From Lates calcarifer (lineage: Eukaryota > Chordata > Actinopteri > Centropomidae), in assembly GCF_001640805.2 (NCBI RefSeq), contig NC_066848.1, positions 8,633,526 through 8,697,525 of the forward strand: 64,000 nucleotides of DNA, given 5' to 3'. Position 1 is the stretch's first letter; the number at the start of each line of letters is the position of its first letter. A program made the position numbers and the translations under genes. This document shows positions 21,973 to 34,900 of this stretch, piece by piece. Below the pieces are notes generated by a model. It did not search any database and was not told the origin of the DNA. It saw nothing but the letters and a program-made list of their open reading frames with translations.

Positions 21973-23856
21973 TAAATACAGGAAATATTTCCATTCAGAC
22001 CAGCTGGTACAATAACCACCAGTCAGGCAAAAAGCTGCAGGTGTGCAGGGTCAGCAGGCCAAGAATTCAAACCAATTTAAATATCTGTAACAAATGTCTA
22101 ACATCTGAATCTGTGCTTGATGTGTAATTCTATTTTTTCTTCCTCTGTTTAAGATTAATGTTAATTTATCTCATGACAACATGTTCTGATCTGATTAAAG
22201 TCTTTATCCGAGTTTAGTACATTTAAGCTCAGTAGGCTCAAGAGACAAGATGATTATTGGCCCCAAAATCATTGCTACAATAGACAGCTTGGTGAACTTG
22301 CAAACATAAGTATTTTTTCTTAGTTTCAACTAATCCTACTACACCAACAACAAATTAATACAACCCATATTACCTCTGTAGCCAAAGCCTGATATATAAT
22401 TCCTCTGTGCCATTGAGCTCCACTGTCATCCAAAAGCTATCAACAACACATGCTGTGTTCCTTTGTCATGATGAACACAACTGCTTTAATTTATATTTGT
22501 GTATGGCCACAAAGTCCAAAGAACAGTCTCTTTTAACTGTGTTTTGGTCTCCACCAACCCCTGAGGGAAATATCTGACTGACTCTTGATGAGAGTGAATC
22601 AGAGTGAAATGAGGGGGAAAGCAAAGTGTAATTCTTTGTGGTTTTGTCATCATGGGATTTCACATAAAGGGAATGATCTGATCCATTGTTTAAAAAAAAA
22701 AATTGATTATTGCCACTCTAAAGATTGAACAACATGTCCTGAATATTGCAGCCAAAGTGACAGTTAATGTCTTAAACAAACCTCCCCTCTGCATCCTGCT
22801 TCCTCCAGCTCTCCTTCCTGCACTTCTTCCTCTCTCAAAGCTGTAAAACAGGCCAGGAAGTCACCATGAGGCATTTCCTGCATATTTTAAATCTCCTTGA
22901 ACCAGGGGTCACGCATGATCTTCCTAACAACAGTGTCCTCCATGTGTTCTTGCATGTATATATACAGTATATCTGTGTTATAGTAAGAACATGTGTTACT
23001 TCATGTATCTGCCTCTGGCTCAATAACGGTATGTATTTTTTTGTCCTCTGCAGGCGGTGTGCTCCACTAATGAGGCTCATATGCTGCACACGTCTTTGAT
23101 GTCACATTACCATAGAAGCTTTCAGGCTCTGCTTCTTCAGTTCAAAGCTCCGGTCATTTAGATCCTGGTTTAATATAGTTAGTTGCTGCCTGGGTGTTAA
23201 TTTGGTGACAGGTGACACATCACAGACCGGAATAAGCCTTGATGTCGGTGAAGTCTACCAATCATTTGATGGCGACTGATTTTAGCTGCATTTAGAGAAT
23301 AGGTCCAAAGCCAGGAACCTGGTGCACATGAGCAGAATGCAAAAAAATGTTGTGGACAGATGGGGTTTTTATTAGGTACAAAAATGAGATGAATCCAGCA
23401 AAAGAGACAAAAAACCTTGGACTGATGTTCCTCATAAAATCTGTATCCGTTACAATGGAGAGGCTGTAAATAAACTGAATAATTTAAAAAATCTGAGAAA
23501 ACTATATTGTAATGAGATTCAAAGTGACCTGGAGACATTTGCTAACAAAACAGTCTCAAGACAAGATCCATTTAGTAGCTCTGTACCTCTCCAATGCAGG
23601 TTACACAGAGAGGGCCTAACTTGTTTTCCTTGTCTCACTAGTTTTATATCAGAATTGTTTTTATTAATTGATTGATCATTCAGTCAAAATGTCAGGGAAT
23701 AGTGAGAATGCCCATCATAATTATCCCAGAATTGTTTTGTCCAAAACCCAAAGATCCACTAAAAATGATTTAAAAAGAAAGAAAAGCTGCAAATCCTGAC
23801 GTGTGAAAAGCTGAAAGTAGGTATGATATTGTCTGCCCTGTCCTTGATTTTGGTCC

Positions 23857-23985
23857 AGAATGAAATGTCTCAGCAACTATTGGAGGATTGCCATGAAATT
23901 TTGCCCAGACGTTCATGGTCCCCAGAGCGTGAATCATGAATACTTTGGTGATCCCTTATCTTTCCATCAGTCATCCAGAAGAATA
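23857..23985 (+). repeat. Dispersed fish repeat copy
   Basis: The segment running AATGTCTCAGCAACTATTGG, then a 'tggattgccatgaaatttt'-like stretch, 'ttcatggtccccagag' and 'gaatactttggtgatccc' matches a repeat I recall as very common in introns and intergenic DNA of percomorph fishes. I cannot name its family. Only one copy was seen in this window. It has no coding capacity. Confidence 0.55.
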
Positions 23986-24984
23986 AAACAGCCCTCTATC
24001 TCTCTATTATTTTGTCTGGTTACCCACCACTTAAAGCCATAAAAAAAATCTATCACACAGGAACACAGAAAGCTGCATGGTAACAAAAAGAGACTGTTAT
24101 GGCTTTACGGGGGTCAGTGTTTGATGAGAGTCGGTTGCACCTGTGAACTCAGTGGTGTGTACAAGGACAGTGCACAAACACTGAACAAAGTGTGAAAGAA
24201 AGAAGAGACTAAACCAACCGACCCTCCTGCGCTCTCACACAACCTCAAAGTGCAGCTGTAGACATCTCTCACATGGCTGTGATCTTTAGCATGTCCACAG
24301 GGTCTTTTTGTGTGTGTGTGTGGTTCATAAGGATGTGGGTGTAGACCATCACTCACCACCTTCTAACACACTGTACACTGCTCAAAGTAACTCTAAATCG
24401 TTCTTTTTCTCTTCCTCTCTTTGTTAAAATGTCTTCTAAAAAGCTCTGAGTATAAAAGCAGCCCACCTCTTCTGTGTACTGAGTGCTTTGCTGGATTTCC
24501 TCTGTCCTAGACTTATTAAAACAACATGAGTCAATTATAGTCCCGACTTAAGTAATCATGTTTTATGGCAAAACCACTATCATTATGTTTGTCTGGCTGC
24601 TTACTGGCTCCATGAAGTGAGTCGCTCCTGCAGGTTTCACTTAAGATGTGCATTGATTTGTGCTCTGAAGCACTTGAGCGTGAATACATTACTGCCTTGA
24701 ATGTCAATACACACTGCAGAGACTGAGCTCAAACCAGCCTGGTCTCCCTTTGATCTTGGCTGCGATGGCAGAGTGCTGAAATAATGAAATTGTAATAACA
24801 GAGTACCGGGACTGATGTTAGGACATGTTCACTCAGGCTTAAAGATTTGAAAAAAAATCTTAACAAGCAGGATTGATGAAGGAATAAGGTTTTTGATCCA
24901 AGAGCAAAAATTTATGATGTCAAATTCCTTGGCAGAGGAACCCGAATGTTTTTAGAGTCCATTTCTAGCTTCTTTAAGCAACAG

Positions 24985-25225
24985 TGGGAAATATACTTAT
25001 TTGCTTTATTGCAGAGAGAAGATTGATACCACCCTCATTGTCTGAGCTCAAGCTGGAAGGTAGTTAGCTTAGCTTAGCATAAAGATAGGAAGCAGGAGAA
25101 ATCTATTGTTAATGTAGAGACACGAGAGCAGTGTTCTTCTTAATCTCAGCAAGAAAGCGTAATTGTATAGTATATAGTAGTAGTAGTAGTAACAACTAGC
25201 CTGGCTAGAGCCCCTGAAATCCTGC
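24985..25225 (+). repeat. Dispersed repeat family R1, copy A
   Basis: Contains GGGAAATATACTTATTTGC, a GAGAGAAGATTGATACCA-type block at about 25013-25032, the triplicated GTTAGCTTAGCTTAGCATA (25063-25081) and AGCCTGGCT (25197-25205). The same ordered blocks recur at 26784-26925 (+) and, reversed, at 32331-32480; a reversed copy at 44862-45100 shares the later blocks. I recall this as a high-copy percomorph repeat but cannot assign it to a class. No open reading frame is associated with it. Confidence 0.7.
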
Positions 25226-26783
25226 AAAATATAACATGTTGCTTCTGCCTTTTGGATATTGTTTGGTGACGGTATCCATTAAGCGCATTTCCTAAAATGT
25301 CAGTCTCCTTTTAATACCCTCTTGGTTCAAGAAAGCAAATGTGTGTGTTGATGACAAATAGCATGTCTAACTTAATATGCAATAGCAATCAATCATAACC
25401 CTGTAGCCTCATTTCTCCTAAATATCTATATCCACATGTCCTTTCTAGAATACCATTTTGACAGGTTACTGAACAAATGGCCTACACCTGACCCTCTAAT
25501 GACCTCTGACCTCCACCATATGAGTCAACACTGACCCTTTCTGTTTCCTCTCTGTTACGAGTCAGATTTAAATTCCTCAGCACCATCCTAACACTAACAA
25601 AGAGATGATACAAGAGATGAAACACATGTAAGATTTACAAAAGTGAAGGTTTTATTGATGCAGAAGTTATGCCATATACTGGCTCATGAGCATGAATTCT
25701 GCTGAGGTTTAGGGACGTTTTGGGTCATATTTATTCTTGGCATGGAGGTAAAGGGGAAGCCTTCTGGGTATATTTTAGTCAGAAAATCTCCCAAGAGCCA
25801 AGATCTTATAGCAGGACCAGATGTTTTAGTTTGTATGTCGAGACTCAAAATTTAGGTTCAGGATTGTGGTTCACTGAAATTATCATATTCAAAATATACA
25901 CTGTGATCACGTCAAGGTTGTTGCCCTGTAAAAGACACCTGATACTACTTTGAAATTGCTTCAGTGCACAGCAGAAAGGAGAGATATGTATGCTAATTGA
26001 AAATCAGGGGCCAGAGTGCAGGATTTCATGTAATTATGGTAACTTGGTGAACTTTGCTTCTTGATAATCAGTCCCACCAGCAGACTAAACATTCAGAAGA
26101 AAGAGCCCTCAGATTTTAAAATGCGGGTCAGGCCGGTGGGTCAACTTCCATTGTCCATGCTCAGATAAAACAAAGTGTGTGCCAGTATTTTTATCTGGAG
26201 GAAGTTAATGGTATCAAACAATGACAGCATTTCTGCAAAGTTCCATGTAATGCAAACAGTGCTAAAAATGTTTTTGTGGTCTGGACATGTGTGTAATGCC
26301 ATGCATGCTTTGTGTTGTGGGAGTAGTGGTAGTGGCCACAAGTCACAGTATTTTTAGTAATAGCAAAAAAAGCTATAAGCTTTCCCATTTTATTTTCTAA
26401 ATTCTATTTCTCTTGTTCTCGTGTTCTAGAGGTTTAAGGGAGCATCCCATGTAATCACAGCTCCTGGCCTGGGACCTTTGTTGCATTCCTCATCTTTCTC
26501 CCCTCATTTCCTGTCAGCTCTCTACTGTCTACTCTCTAATAAAGGCATAAAATGCTCCGGAAAAAAAAGCCTAATATCTTGTTCATGTCCAAGATGCCTC
26601 TCCTCTGGCCTATGTGTGAAGACTTGTGAACTTTAGCAGCTGCCATTAGCAGCACAAGCCGGAGTAATTTAGACCCAAAGGTCTTCTAACCACAAATCAG
26701 AGCTGCAGTTCTGGGAAAGTGGGGGTACAAAAGCCACTCAAAACTGATAAATAATGAATCAGGAATACCAATTATTATGAGAA

Positions 26784-26925
26784 TAGTTTGACATTTTGGG
26801 AATTATGGTTATTAATTTTTTTGGTGAGAGTTACACAAGAAGATTGATACCACTCTCATGTTAAATATGAAGCTACAGCCAGCAGCCGGTTAGGTGAGCT
26901 TACCACAAAGACAGAAATCCAGAAT
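26784..26925 (+). repeat. Dispersed repeat family R1, copy B
   Basis: Starts near AGTTTGACATTTTGGGAAT, then GAGAGTTACACAAGAAGATTG and ATACCACTCTCATG, then GAAGCTACAGCCAGCAGCCG. It shares the AGAAGATTGATACCAC core with copy A and the CAGCCAGCAGCC block with copy D. The TTAGCTTAGC stretch is decayed here. Confidence 0.7.
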
Positions 26926-28599
26926 GGTGCCATAAACAATCTTGGAAGACTCCTGTAGATCAGTGGAGTAGTGTGAAACCATTGGCAGGACTGTGCATTA
27001 CATCACCCACATGTGCATGTGCGTGCATGTGTGTCCTCGTGTGCATGCATGAGACAAACGTAACAGGGACCTGCTCTGCTGTGTAGGGCTGCCACAGGTG
27101 AAAAGCTCCACAGATTACCTTTAAGGTTGGAAAAACAATCTTAGTTTAGGTGAAGTGTCTAGACTAAAGACTTCATGTTTTTATGACTTATTCCATTTAA
27201 TTGAAATATTCATTTTATAAATGTGTCCCCCAAAATTCAGCCTGACAGGTTTGGTATCTTTGGAAATGTTAAATCATGTTCTGTGGGTTTGAACAAAGTT
27301 TGGCTGCACAGTAGGAGTTTGCAATGACTGTAAAATTTGGTCTGAACTGGCTGTGTTTAAAATTCTTATCAAAAGCTTTAAAAATCATAAGCCACAAAGG
27401 ATCTCTTTGACTCATGTCTTATTAAAAGACTTAAATCTTTAATCCCACACAGAATCTTTGCAAGTTTTCTCCTTTGCCCCCCAACTTCACTCAGCTCTGT
27501 TTCCCCAGGACAGACTGCACATAATTCATCCTGTGTAGGCTGAGGTGATGTATTCTTTTCATGTACAGAGGAAGCGCAATATCCTGTTCCTGCACGGGCT
27601 CTAATACCACACTGAGGCAGACTGGCCCCTGGCCTCTAAGGAGCCTTGGTGCTCCTGAAACTAAAGCCACTGGCTTTTTGAGACTGTGATATATGAGGTG
27701 TCTGTCTGTCTGTGCTTCAGACTCCTGCCTGTTACAGCCTCAGTAAAAGCAGGCCCTAATGGGGTCCCTCTTTTGAGAGCAGAGGAGGGTATGGTTCTCA
27801 TTTTAGGGGGTAAATATGTTCCCTGCAGCAGAGGCTCACGCTCTTTTATTGAATCAGCGTTTTCTCTTGTTAAGTCATTGCTGTGAAATGCAGTAATTCA
27901 AGTTTCTGTTATGTAAATACAATACAGGGGAATACATTTTTCTCACAAGATCCCTGTTTACCACACACACATTTTGGCTTTGGCATCTGTGTTAAATGAT
28001 GTAGGTGTGGTACCAACTTCCCAGGAGGAGTGATGGAAATAAACAAATCTCATGTGCATTAATTCTAAATCCATCAACAAACGCTACTTTCAAGATTTGT
28101 TGGCACCTCAGTCAGCTAGGGCCTTCTTTGATGGGGATTCGTGCAACTTTCTGTGCAGAAAGTGTTTTACGAGGCCTCAGTGTTTCCTCAGTTATGGATA
28201 AGATTTGTGCTTGCATTGTAACTTGTAGGCTACTTTGCCGTCATCCCACAAAGTTAATTTGATCATTAAATCATCTTTCTAGAAACATCACCCTGTGTTT
28301 AATGAGACGTGACTGAGTTTTTACAACAAAGGACTACACAAATAAATCATATAATAAAGCATAGAAACAAAACAGAAAAACAAAATGAGAGCCCTTTTGA
28401 GAGTCCTGCTGGGGGATCTCTTTCTGAATGTAGGGTTCTACTGAAGTGTCTACGAGCAAGACACTGGCTCCTTGCCGCCTCAAGGATCCTGTTCAATAGC
28501 ATGGATCTTCTTTTTTTCCGCAAGGGTTCAAGTGAGGGGGAAAAAAATCTACTTGAACTTTAAGAGCAGGCTGTCATGTCATTGTGATTTCTTCTCAAA

Positions 28600-28921
28600 G
28601 ACTGACATGAAAAGCGTCACCCGTTCGCCAGGTTCACCTGTGAACAGTCAGTGGGAGGTCTACCTGTGTGTCCCTGCAGCAGGCTGATGAGCCCTCCTCC
28701 TCTCTGCCACCGTCACTGGTTTCCCTGGAAGCAGAGAGAAACCAGTCGGACGCCCTCTGCGCCTCCGGTGCACTCAGTGTAGGACTCAGGCGCTCACTGG
28801 AGGAACGCGTGGCAAACCCCGGCGTTTATTTGGTTTTTCAGAGGAGATATCTGTCTTTTAACAAGTGCATTTTCATTACGAGCATGATAGCTCCTCTCCG
28901 GAGCCGTTAAAGGCGTTAGAA
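28600..28921 (+). promoter_or_regulatory. stox1: STOX1 promoter and 5'UTR region
   Basis: The GC content rises in the 300 bases before the STOX1 start codon and stays high through its first exon. No TATA box was found at a convincing distance. An in-frame stop (TAA, 28859-28861) lies upstream with no other ATG between it and 28922, which fixes ATG 28922 as the first in-frame start. The transcription start cannot be placed. Confidence 0.45.
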
Positions 28922-31900
28922 ATGTCGCACCAGCAGCGGGTCGTTCAACTCTCCGCCGCTTCGCTCGCCGTAGTCTTCGGCCCTGACGAGGAGAGTTTGC
29001 GCGCCGGCGGAGGTAAACTCAACGCCAATCCTGCGAGTGGTCAAGAGATTTTTGCGGACTTCAAAGCGCAAAACTTGCGCAGTTTTTGGAATAAAAGACT
29101 CGTCAAGGCAATAGCAGAGGTGTATTTCCAAGGATGGATGGAAAACTTTGTGCTTTTTATTCAAGGGAACGCGAACAACCTGGAGGTGCTGCGAGAGGCG
29201 TGGATGCGCAGGGCTCTGAGGTCACCCAAGGGGTTCATCATCAAAGCTGTCGGTATGTAACCACAATACTGTTACCAGTGATATCATAAAGTATTTATGA
29301 AACAATGGTAGTAATGCAACTGTCCATATGCACCTGAAATCCAGAAAGTTACCAGAAAAAAAATCCACTGACAGTACAGAGGGGTGCAATGCAAATAAAT
29401 GCAAACCATAGCAAATAGGTGATGGCGCAGGAATGAAAAACACTACAGTAAACAGCTACTACAGTCATCTAGGAGCTTAATGTGTTTTTTCTTGTAGGGG
29501 ACGCTGTAGAATCACACAACATTTGTTTACCACACTGAGAGACCTGTGTGAAAACCATAAACTTTGGCAGGATTGAACACCTCTCCTCCTCCTCCCCCTC
29601 CTCCTCCTCTCTCCACCTCTTGATTTTCATTCTAATGATCACAACCTTTAGTTAAATCTGTTGGAAAAAAGTTGTCTTATCTTTACCCTGAAGTTGTAGT
29701 ATTTGTGGAATCAATCGTGATTTATTAACAGTGCGTCTTTTGTCCTTAGTGAAATAATCAGACTCTTACTTCTTAGATGTTGCAAAGTGTAGAGACATAA
29801 AACTCCCTCATGCAGCAAAGAATGGCACCGTGATGTTTTTTCACATTTTTCACACAAAGGTCCTTTCAAAAATCAGCATAATTTGTGAATAGACCAAATG
29901 TTGTTGCCATGAGCAGTAAAATGTTACCACTGCCACCAGTTTCAAACCATTTACAACATAACAGGTTGTTTTTCATCAGTGTTTAAGCCTCTGAATCCAC
30001 TCAGATGGCCTGAAAAATGATACTGCTCAAGACTCTATTCTCCTAAATATCGTCTGGTCGGTTTGAGAGGATTGCTTTCCTAGTCAGCTTCCCTTTGTTG
30101 TCGACACCATGTTATGTTTAACAAAGCTTGTTAACAAAGCTCTGAATGCCATGTAATTACTTCTAATTGCTCCCCTCCTCTTGCTCTCCTTCTTGGGATG
30201 TGTTTTAAGGCAGCATATAGCTGCACAGGGACAAAGAATAGAAACCTTTATGCAGCCTTCTATATCATGATCTCATGGGCTGTAAATGCCTGACAGCACC
30301 AGCTGCTGGAGAAAATGACAACCCTGTGTGGGTTTTAGGCCTAATGACAGTATTCTTACGAGATACACCAGGTTATTCACATTTTTTCTTACTCTAGAGG
30401 AAAGATGCTAAACTGTAGGTTATAGAAAATACGTGTGGGAATTGAATTCATGTTTCTGCCACAAAGCACTACCTTCCACTCAAAAAGAGAGCAATTATCC
30501 CATAAAAATCAAAAACTGCAGGGTGCAGGAGTGTTAGAGGTATCCAAATGTTGGGAGGGTAGCTGAACTGTAGCAGGTTCCTTTTGGTTGTTGAAACAGT
30601 GTCCCAGCAACACACACTTTGGCTCAGACTTGCTATTCGGTCCAGCTGCCTTGCCTCTGTTTTCCAATAAGGTGTGTGTCTTTGTTTAAGTGTCATTATG
30701 TCTGGATTCAGGCTTTGCTGCTGTCTACATGCTGAGTTTGTATCAGTCAGTCACCTCTGCCAGACTGAGCAGTGCACCGACAAGTATAGGGAGGAATGTG
30801 AAGGGGAGGAAGAGACCACACACCGGGGAGGGTGGGGGGTGGGGGGAGACGACCCGGGAGGGCGTGAAGCAACGGAGGAGGGAGCAGGAGGGGGCGGGAG
30901 GTTGTTCTGGGATGGTTTGTGGAGGCTGACATGCCATCCCGCTGTGAGACAGTTTCTGGCCCTAAGCCTCAACTCAGCACACAAACAAGCACCATATGGG
31001 CCAAAGGTGATGCTGAGCTTGTTACAATGCACTGTGTCAGCACAAAGGTGTACGCAGACATGCATGAGCTCACGGTCGGATGCAAGGCTGGAAGCCCGTG
31101 CCGACATCTTGTGTTTGAGCTTCACACCAGAAACTTGCGAGCAAACACGTCTGTGTGTGGACATGTCACCTCCTTCTCCTCCTTAACAAATCCTTCGCCT
31201 CACTCCGCAGCAATTTGTATGGAAATCAGCTCTGGCAGGCTGTCAGAACCTGGTTTACTGCCTTCTCACAGAGAATTGGTCAGCAGTGAATCACAGTGGG
31301 ACTGGCTGCCGACCACAGCCGCTTTTTTGTTACCCAGGATTGATGTCCCTCCATTTCATGGCCAGTGAGGGACTGGAAGTCAGACTCCTAGATTGATATC
31401 AAGCACGGACTTAAAGGCCTTGACATTGTCCTGATATAAATATGTCAGCTAGAAAACAGAAAAGTTATGAGTTATGGGCTACAGTGAATTTTAAACAGCC
31501 CTATTTCCTTTCTCAGGTCAGAGCAAGGTTGAGATGTGACTCAACTGACGTGAGGAGCTTTTTTAAAGGGAGAGTTAAGGGGCCAATTGAGGAGATGTTT
31601 AGCTAAAACTAACCATGTTTAATTTAGTTAACAGCGCTCAATAATTGGAGAGAGATGTGGATGGTAATACAAAGCTTCCACACAAACAGACACAATCACT
31701 TTGATTTATTTGTGCTAATTCCTCATTGGTCCTGTCTGGTTATCAGTGCTAAAAGCCTGAGTGAAGACGGATCGTTCTATGGGCCAGTTAGCCTCCTCTG
31801 GGCCTCTTCAGTGGGGAGACTATGTAGAAAAGGAGGCGTGCAGGAGGTGGGTAGGGTTGATGGAGGAAGGGGATCGTAGTGAGGTTAGGCCGAGGTAAAC

Positions 31901-34900
31901 AGACAGGGTGAGGAGTTAGTATGAACAAACTTTGTTGTTATCCTTGTGGGAATGGGGCCCACTGGTACTGGGGTTGACCCCTCCACTTCAACTCCTGAAT
32001 GTCTGCAGGGTGTTTCTCATTCTTTCTCTTTTACACTGAAATGATCTCTTCATTTCATCTCTGGCTTTTAGCAGTTGTTTATAGAATAATATTGCTGCAG
32101 AAACATTAGAACAGTGTGAGTAGAGTTGACATCCCTCTTGCCAAGAGTCTTGACATTCATTATGTTTACATATACACTGTAACCTGAATACTGTGAATAA
32201 TCAGATTTAGGTATGGTTTACAGTAATCCTGTTTGAGTTATTTTTTAATAATCAGGATGTGGTATCCTAGAGGAAACAGAAAATTTAAGATGGAAAATCA
32301 CTGTCTTGCCTCTTTATTAGTGGGCATATTTTTAACTCTGGCAAGAGCCAGTCATAAACTTTTATGCTAAGCTAAGCTAATCCTCCCCAGCTCTTGTTCC
32401 ATATTTAATGGACAGACAATCTTTTTTATCTAACTCTCTGCAAGAAAGTAAATAAGCATATTTCCAAAAATGTAATTCTCTTCCTTTAATCTGATTTGAA
32501 CAGAGTTTTTACTGTGTATGAAAGCGTGGTGTTGGTCTTGTCAGCAGCTGGCCCCCAGAAGCTTGAATTCTCACTAGAGAACCACCAAAGCTCTCCCACT
32601 GAAACCAGAGGCTTCATAATGACTGCTATCTGGGTCTGCATTATTTAGAGTCACTATTGTCTCTGCAGCCGGATGAGCATGGATCCACAACCTGAAACAT
32701 TTATATGGAGTCAGCCAGTGGTGTAATGAGGTGTCCTGTATCCTCCCTACAATCAACCCCCGTCCTCTTTGAACATGGATGTGAATGAGTCCTCTGGATA
32801 GGCCTCTCACTTTCGCCATGGATAACACTACTCTGGTCATTGTAGGACACACTGTAGGTCTCCCTGTGTGTATTTTCAAAGAACTAGGGTATGGCTATGC
32901 TGCACTTTTAAAGCCAAGTTTCCTTTTTAAATGGTATGTTTCATTTGAATTCGCCATACCATGAGGCGGCAAAGCATTCCTGAAATGCTTCATTTACTCT
33001 TGAGATCATTTCCTGAGCTCGCAGGCTCAGCGAGCCTCATTTCTGCACTTTACTTTTCACTTGAAAGTGTTGTACTTTCACACAAGGGGTGTCTCCTTTC
33101 ATGAGGGTATTTTGTCAAAGTCTCAAAGCGCTCCACTAATGGTCATAACTCTTCCAGATGTTAGCTTATTAACCATGACACCCCCTTGCCGGGCTCCACC
33201 AGCTTTAAATGGCCCACCCTGTCCTAACTAAGCAGCACAGGTCAGAGGTTGCAACCTTCCTGCTAACAAGCCACCTTGAGGTCAGTTAGCTTCAGAGGGC
33301 TTTTTTAGGAGGCAAAAAGAGCAACATACATCACCAAAGTATCCAGGTGTTGTTCATTCTCAGGCCAGAACAGCTTCTGTTGGTGTTTATATCAGTGGAT
33401 CCCAACCTTTTTAGTCTGACACCCCACACCATCTGTCATGTTCCAAATATGTTCTTATGAATGTATTATATACTGGATGGTATTTCACACTGTTGATTAT
33501 ATAGAGGTTGATATTGTAATAATAAATATTTGATTCTATTCAATTGTCAATAGGTTGCTTTGGTCAAGTCACAGTATTGCACTACAATTTGGTATGGCAG
33601 ATGCTGAACATTTCAGTTATTTCATCACTTTTTAGTTAACTATTTTTACTGTTTATTTATTATTCTGTTTTAGTGTATTTATTACTTTTAGCTAACTAGC
33701 TATTTTAACAGCTTAATCTTTAACTATTCAAACTGTTTATTACTCTTAGCTAATTGTTTCTACTGTTTCAACCATTTGAATCAGTTATCCATTACTTTCA
33801 ACCCTTTATTCCAGTAATTTAGTTGTGTTTTTAAAAGACAGCATCACACCAGTCTGTAAAATTTTGCTCTTTAGCACAAATATGTATGTGTTTTAATCTA
33901 GTCACAATTTCTTTTTTTCAGCTGACTTAGTTGCCCGCTCGAATGGGAACAAATACATAATATGGAATTTTTCCTGAAACAATGTTAAAGAACCCCCATG
34001 ATTTGTCAGTGTCTGTTTTTTATTTCTGGTTAAACACAGACTGATGGAGGGAAATACTCTCTGCTTCACTCACCATCTGAGCTGCTTTCAGACAATATTT
34101 GTTAAGAAATAATCACTCTCCAGCTCTCTTGACACTAATAGTATGACATTAAGCTGTTACACAAAATATATGCTGCTGTTTTTCAGGCTCAGAATGATGA
34201 AGAGTCTGTATTGTGACAGCGGTCGGTTCAGTCTTGTTCTCACAAAAACAGAGGTGGAATGTTTTTTTGAGGAAACCATATGCTAAATCTGCTAGTCCCC
34301 ATTAATATGGAGGTTCTTATGTCTGACTAATGTTGGTTTGGTAGACCAAAGAACACGTAATTTCTTTTATCCTAAATAACAGTTGACTGGAGATAAATTA
34401 AACTGTAACATTAAAGGTTTTGACTTCTTGTAAATGGAAAGAAAAGGCAGCCTGAGTGATTTATGTGCAGTTTTGTTGAACTTTAAAATTGCTTTTCAAA
34501 TTACAATGTTGATATAATATAATAGGCTGCACTTCCTATTATATTTTACTGTGCCAGGCCAAGGGTATGTCTCTGCATTAATCTAGAATGTCTTGTTTTC
34601 TATTTCCTGTACTTGTAAAAGATGGTTTATTAAAAGAGTCAGATAGAAGGAAACCTTGACCTCTGTTCTCAGGTGTGACCCTACACAGTGCCTACACGTG
34701 TGAGAGACTGTGTGTGTGTGTGTGTGTGCATGCATGCCTCTCAGCACATCATTTGTTAGCCACATCCTTTCCCATTGAGCAGGAAGCTCACCCCCGGTGA
34801 GAATCAGGCATGTCGGCCTCTTTATCGACCCAAATATTGGGCTCACCCGTAGCGGTGGAGTGGAGCAGTGCCAACAATAACAGCTGAGGAGTTTCCTCTG

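Larger units (their letters stand above)
17910..28600. other. Gene-free region between CCAR1 and STOX1
   Basis: About 10.7 kb in which I can support no gene. Open frames are short, scattered on both strands and resemble no protein I recognise. It holds a CTCF-like motif (18734-18747), a (TG)24 microsatellite (21924-21971), two kinds of dispersed fish repeat (23857-23985, and 24985-25225 plus 26784-26925) and a short TAG repeat (25175-25191). Two exon-like patches flanked by splice signals (about 19070-19105 and 21245-21335) have no coding support and remain unassigned. The region precedes STOX1 and is a natural place for STOX1 regulatory elements, but sequence alone cannot show this. Confidence 0.6.

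Noticed and set aside
28865..28921. N-terminal extension of STOX1 by 19 codons
   Set aside because: The extended frame begins with GTG, not ATG, after a TAA. ATG 28922 is the first in-frame start.
30674..31368. Overlapping open frames of 137-170 codons on both strands
   Set aside because: They arise from the G/C-rich simple sequence near 30820-30910, which has few stop codons in any frame. Simultaneous openness on both strands argues for composition, not coding.
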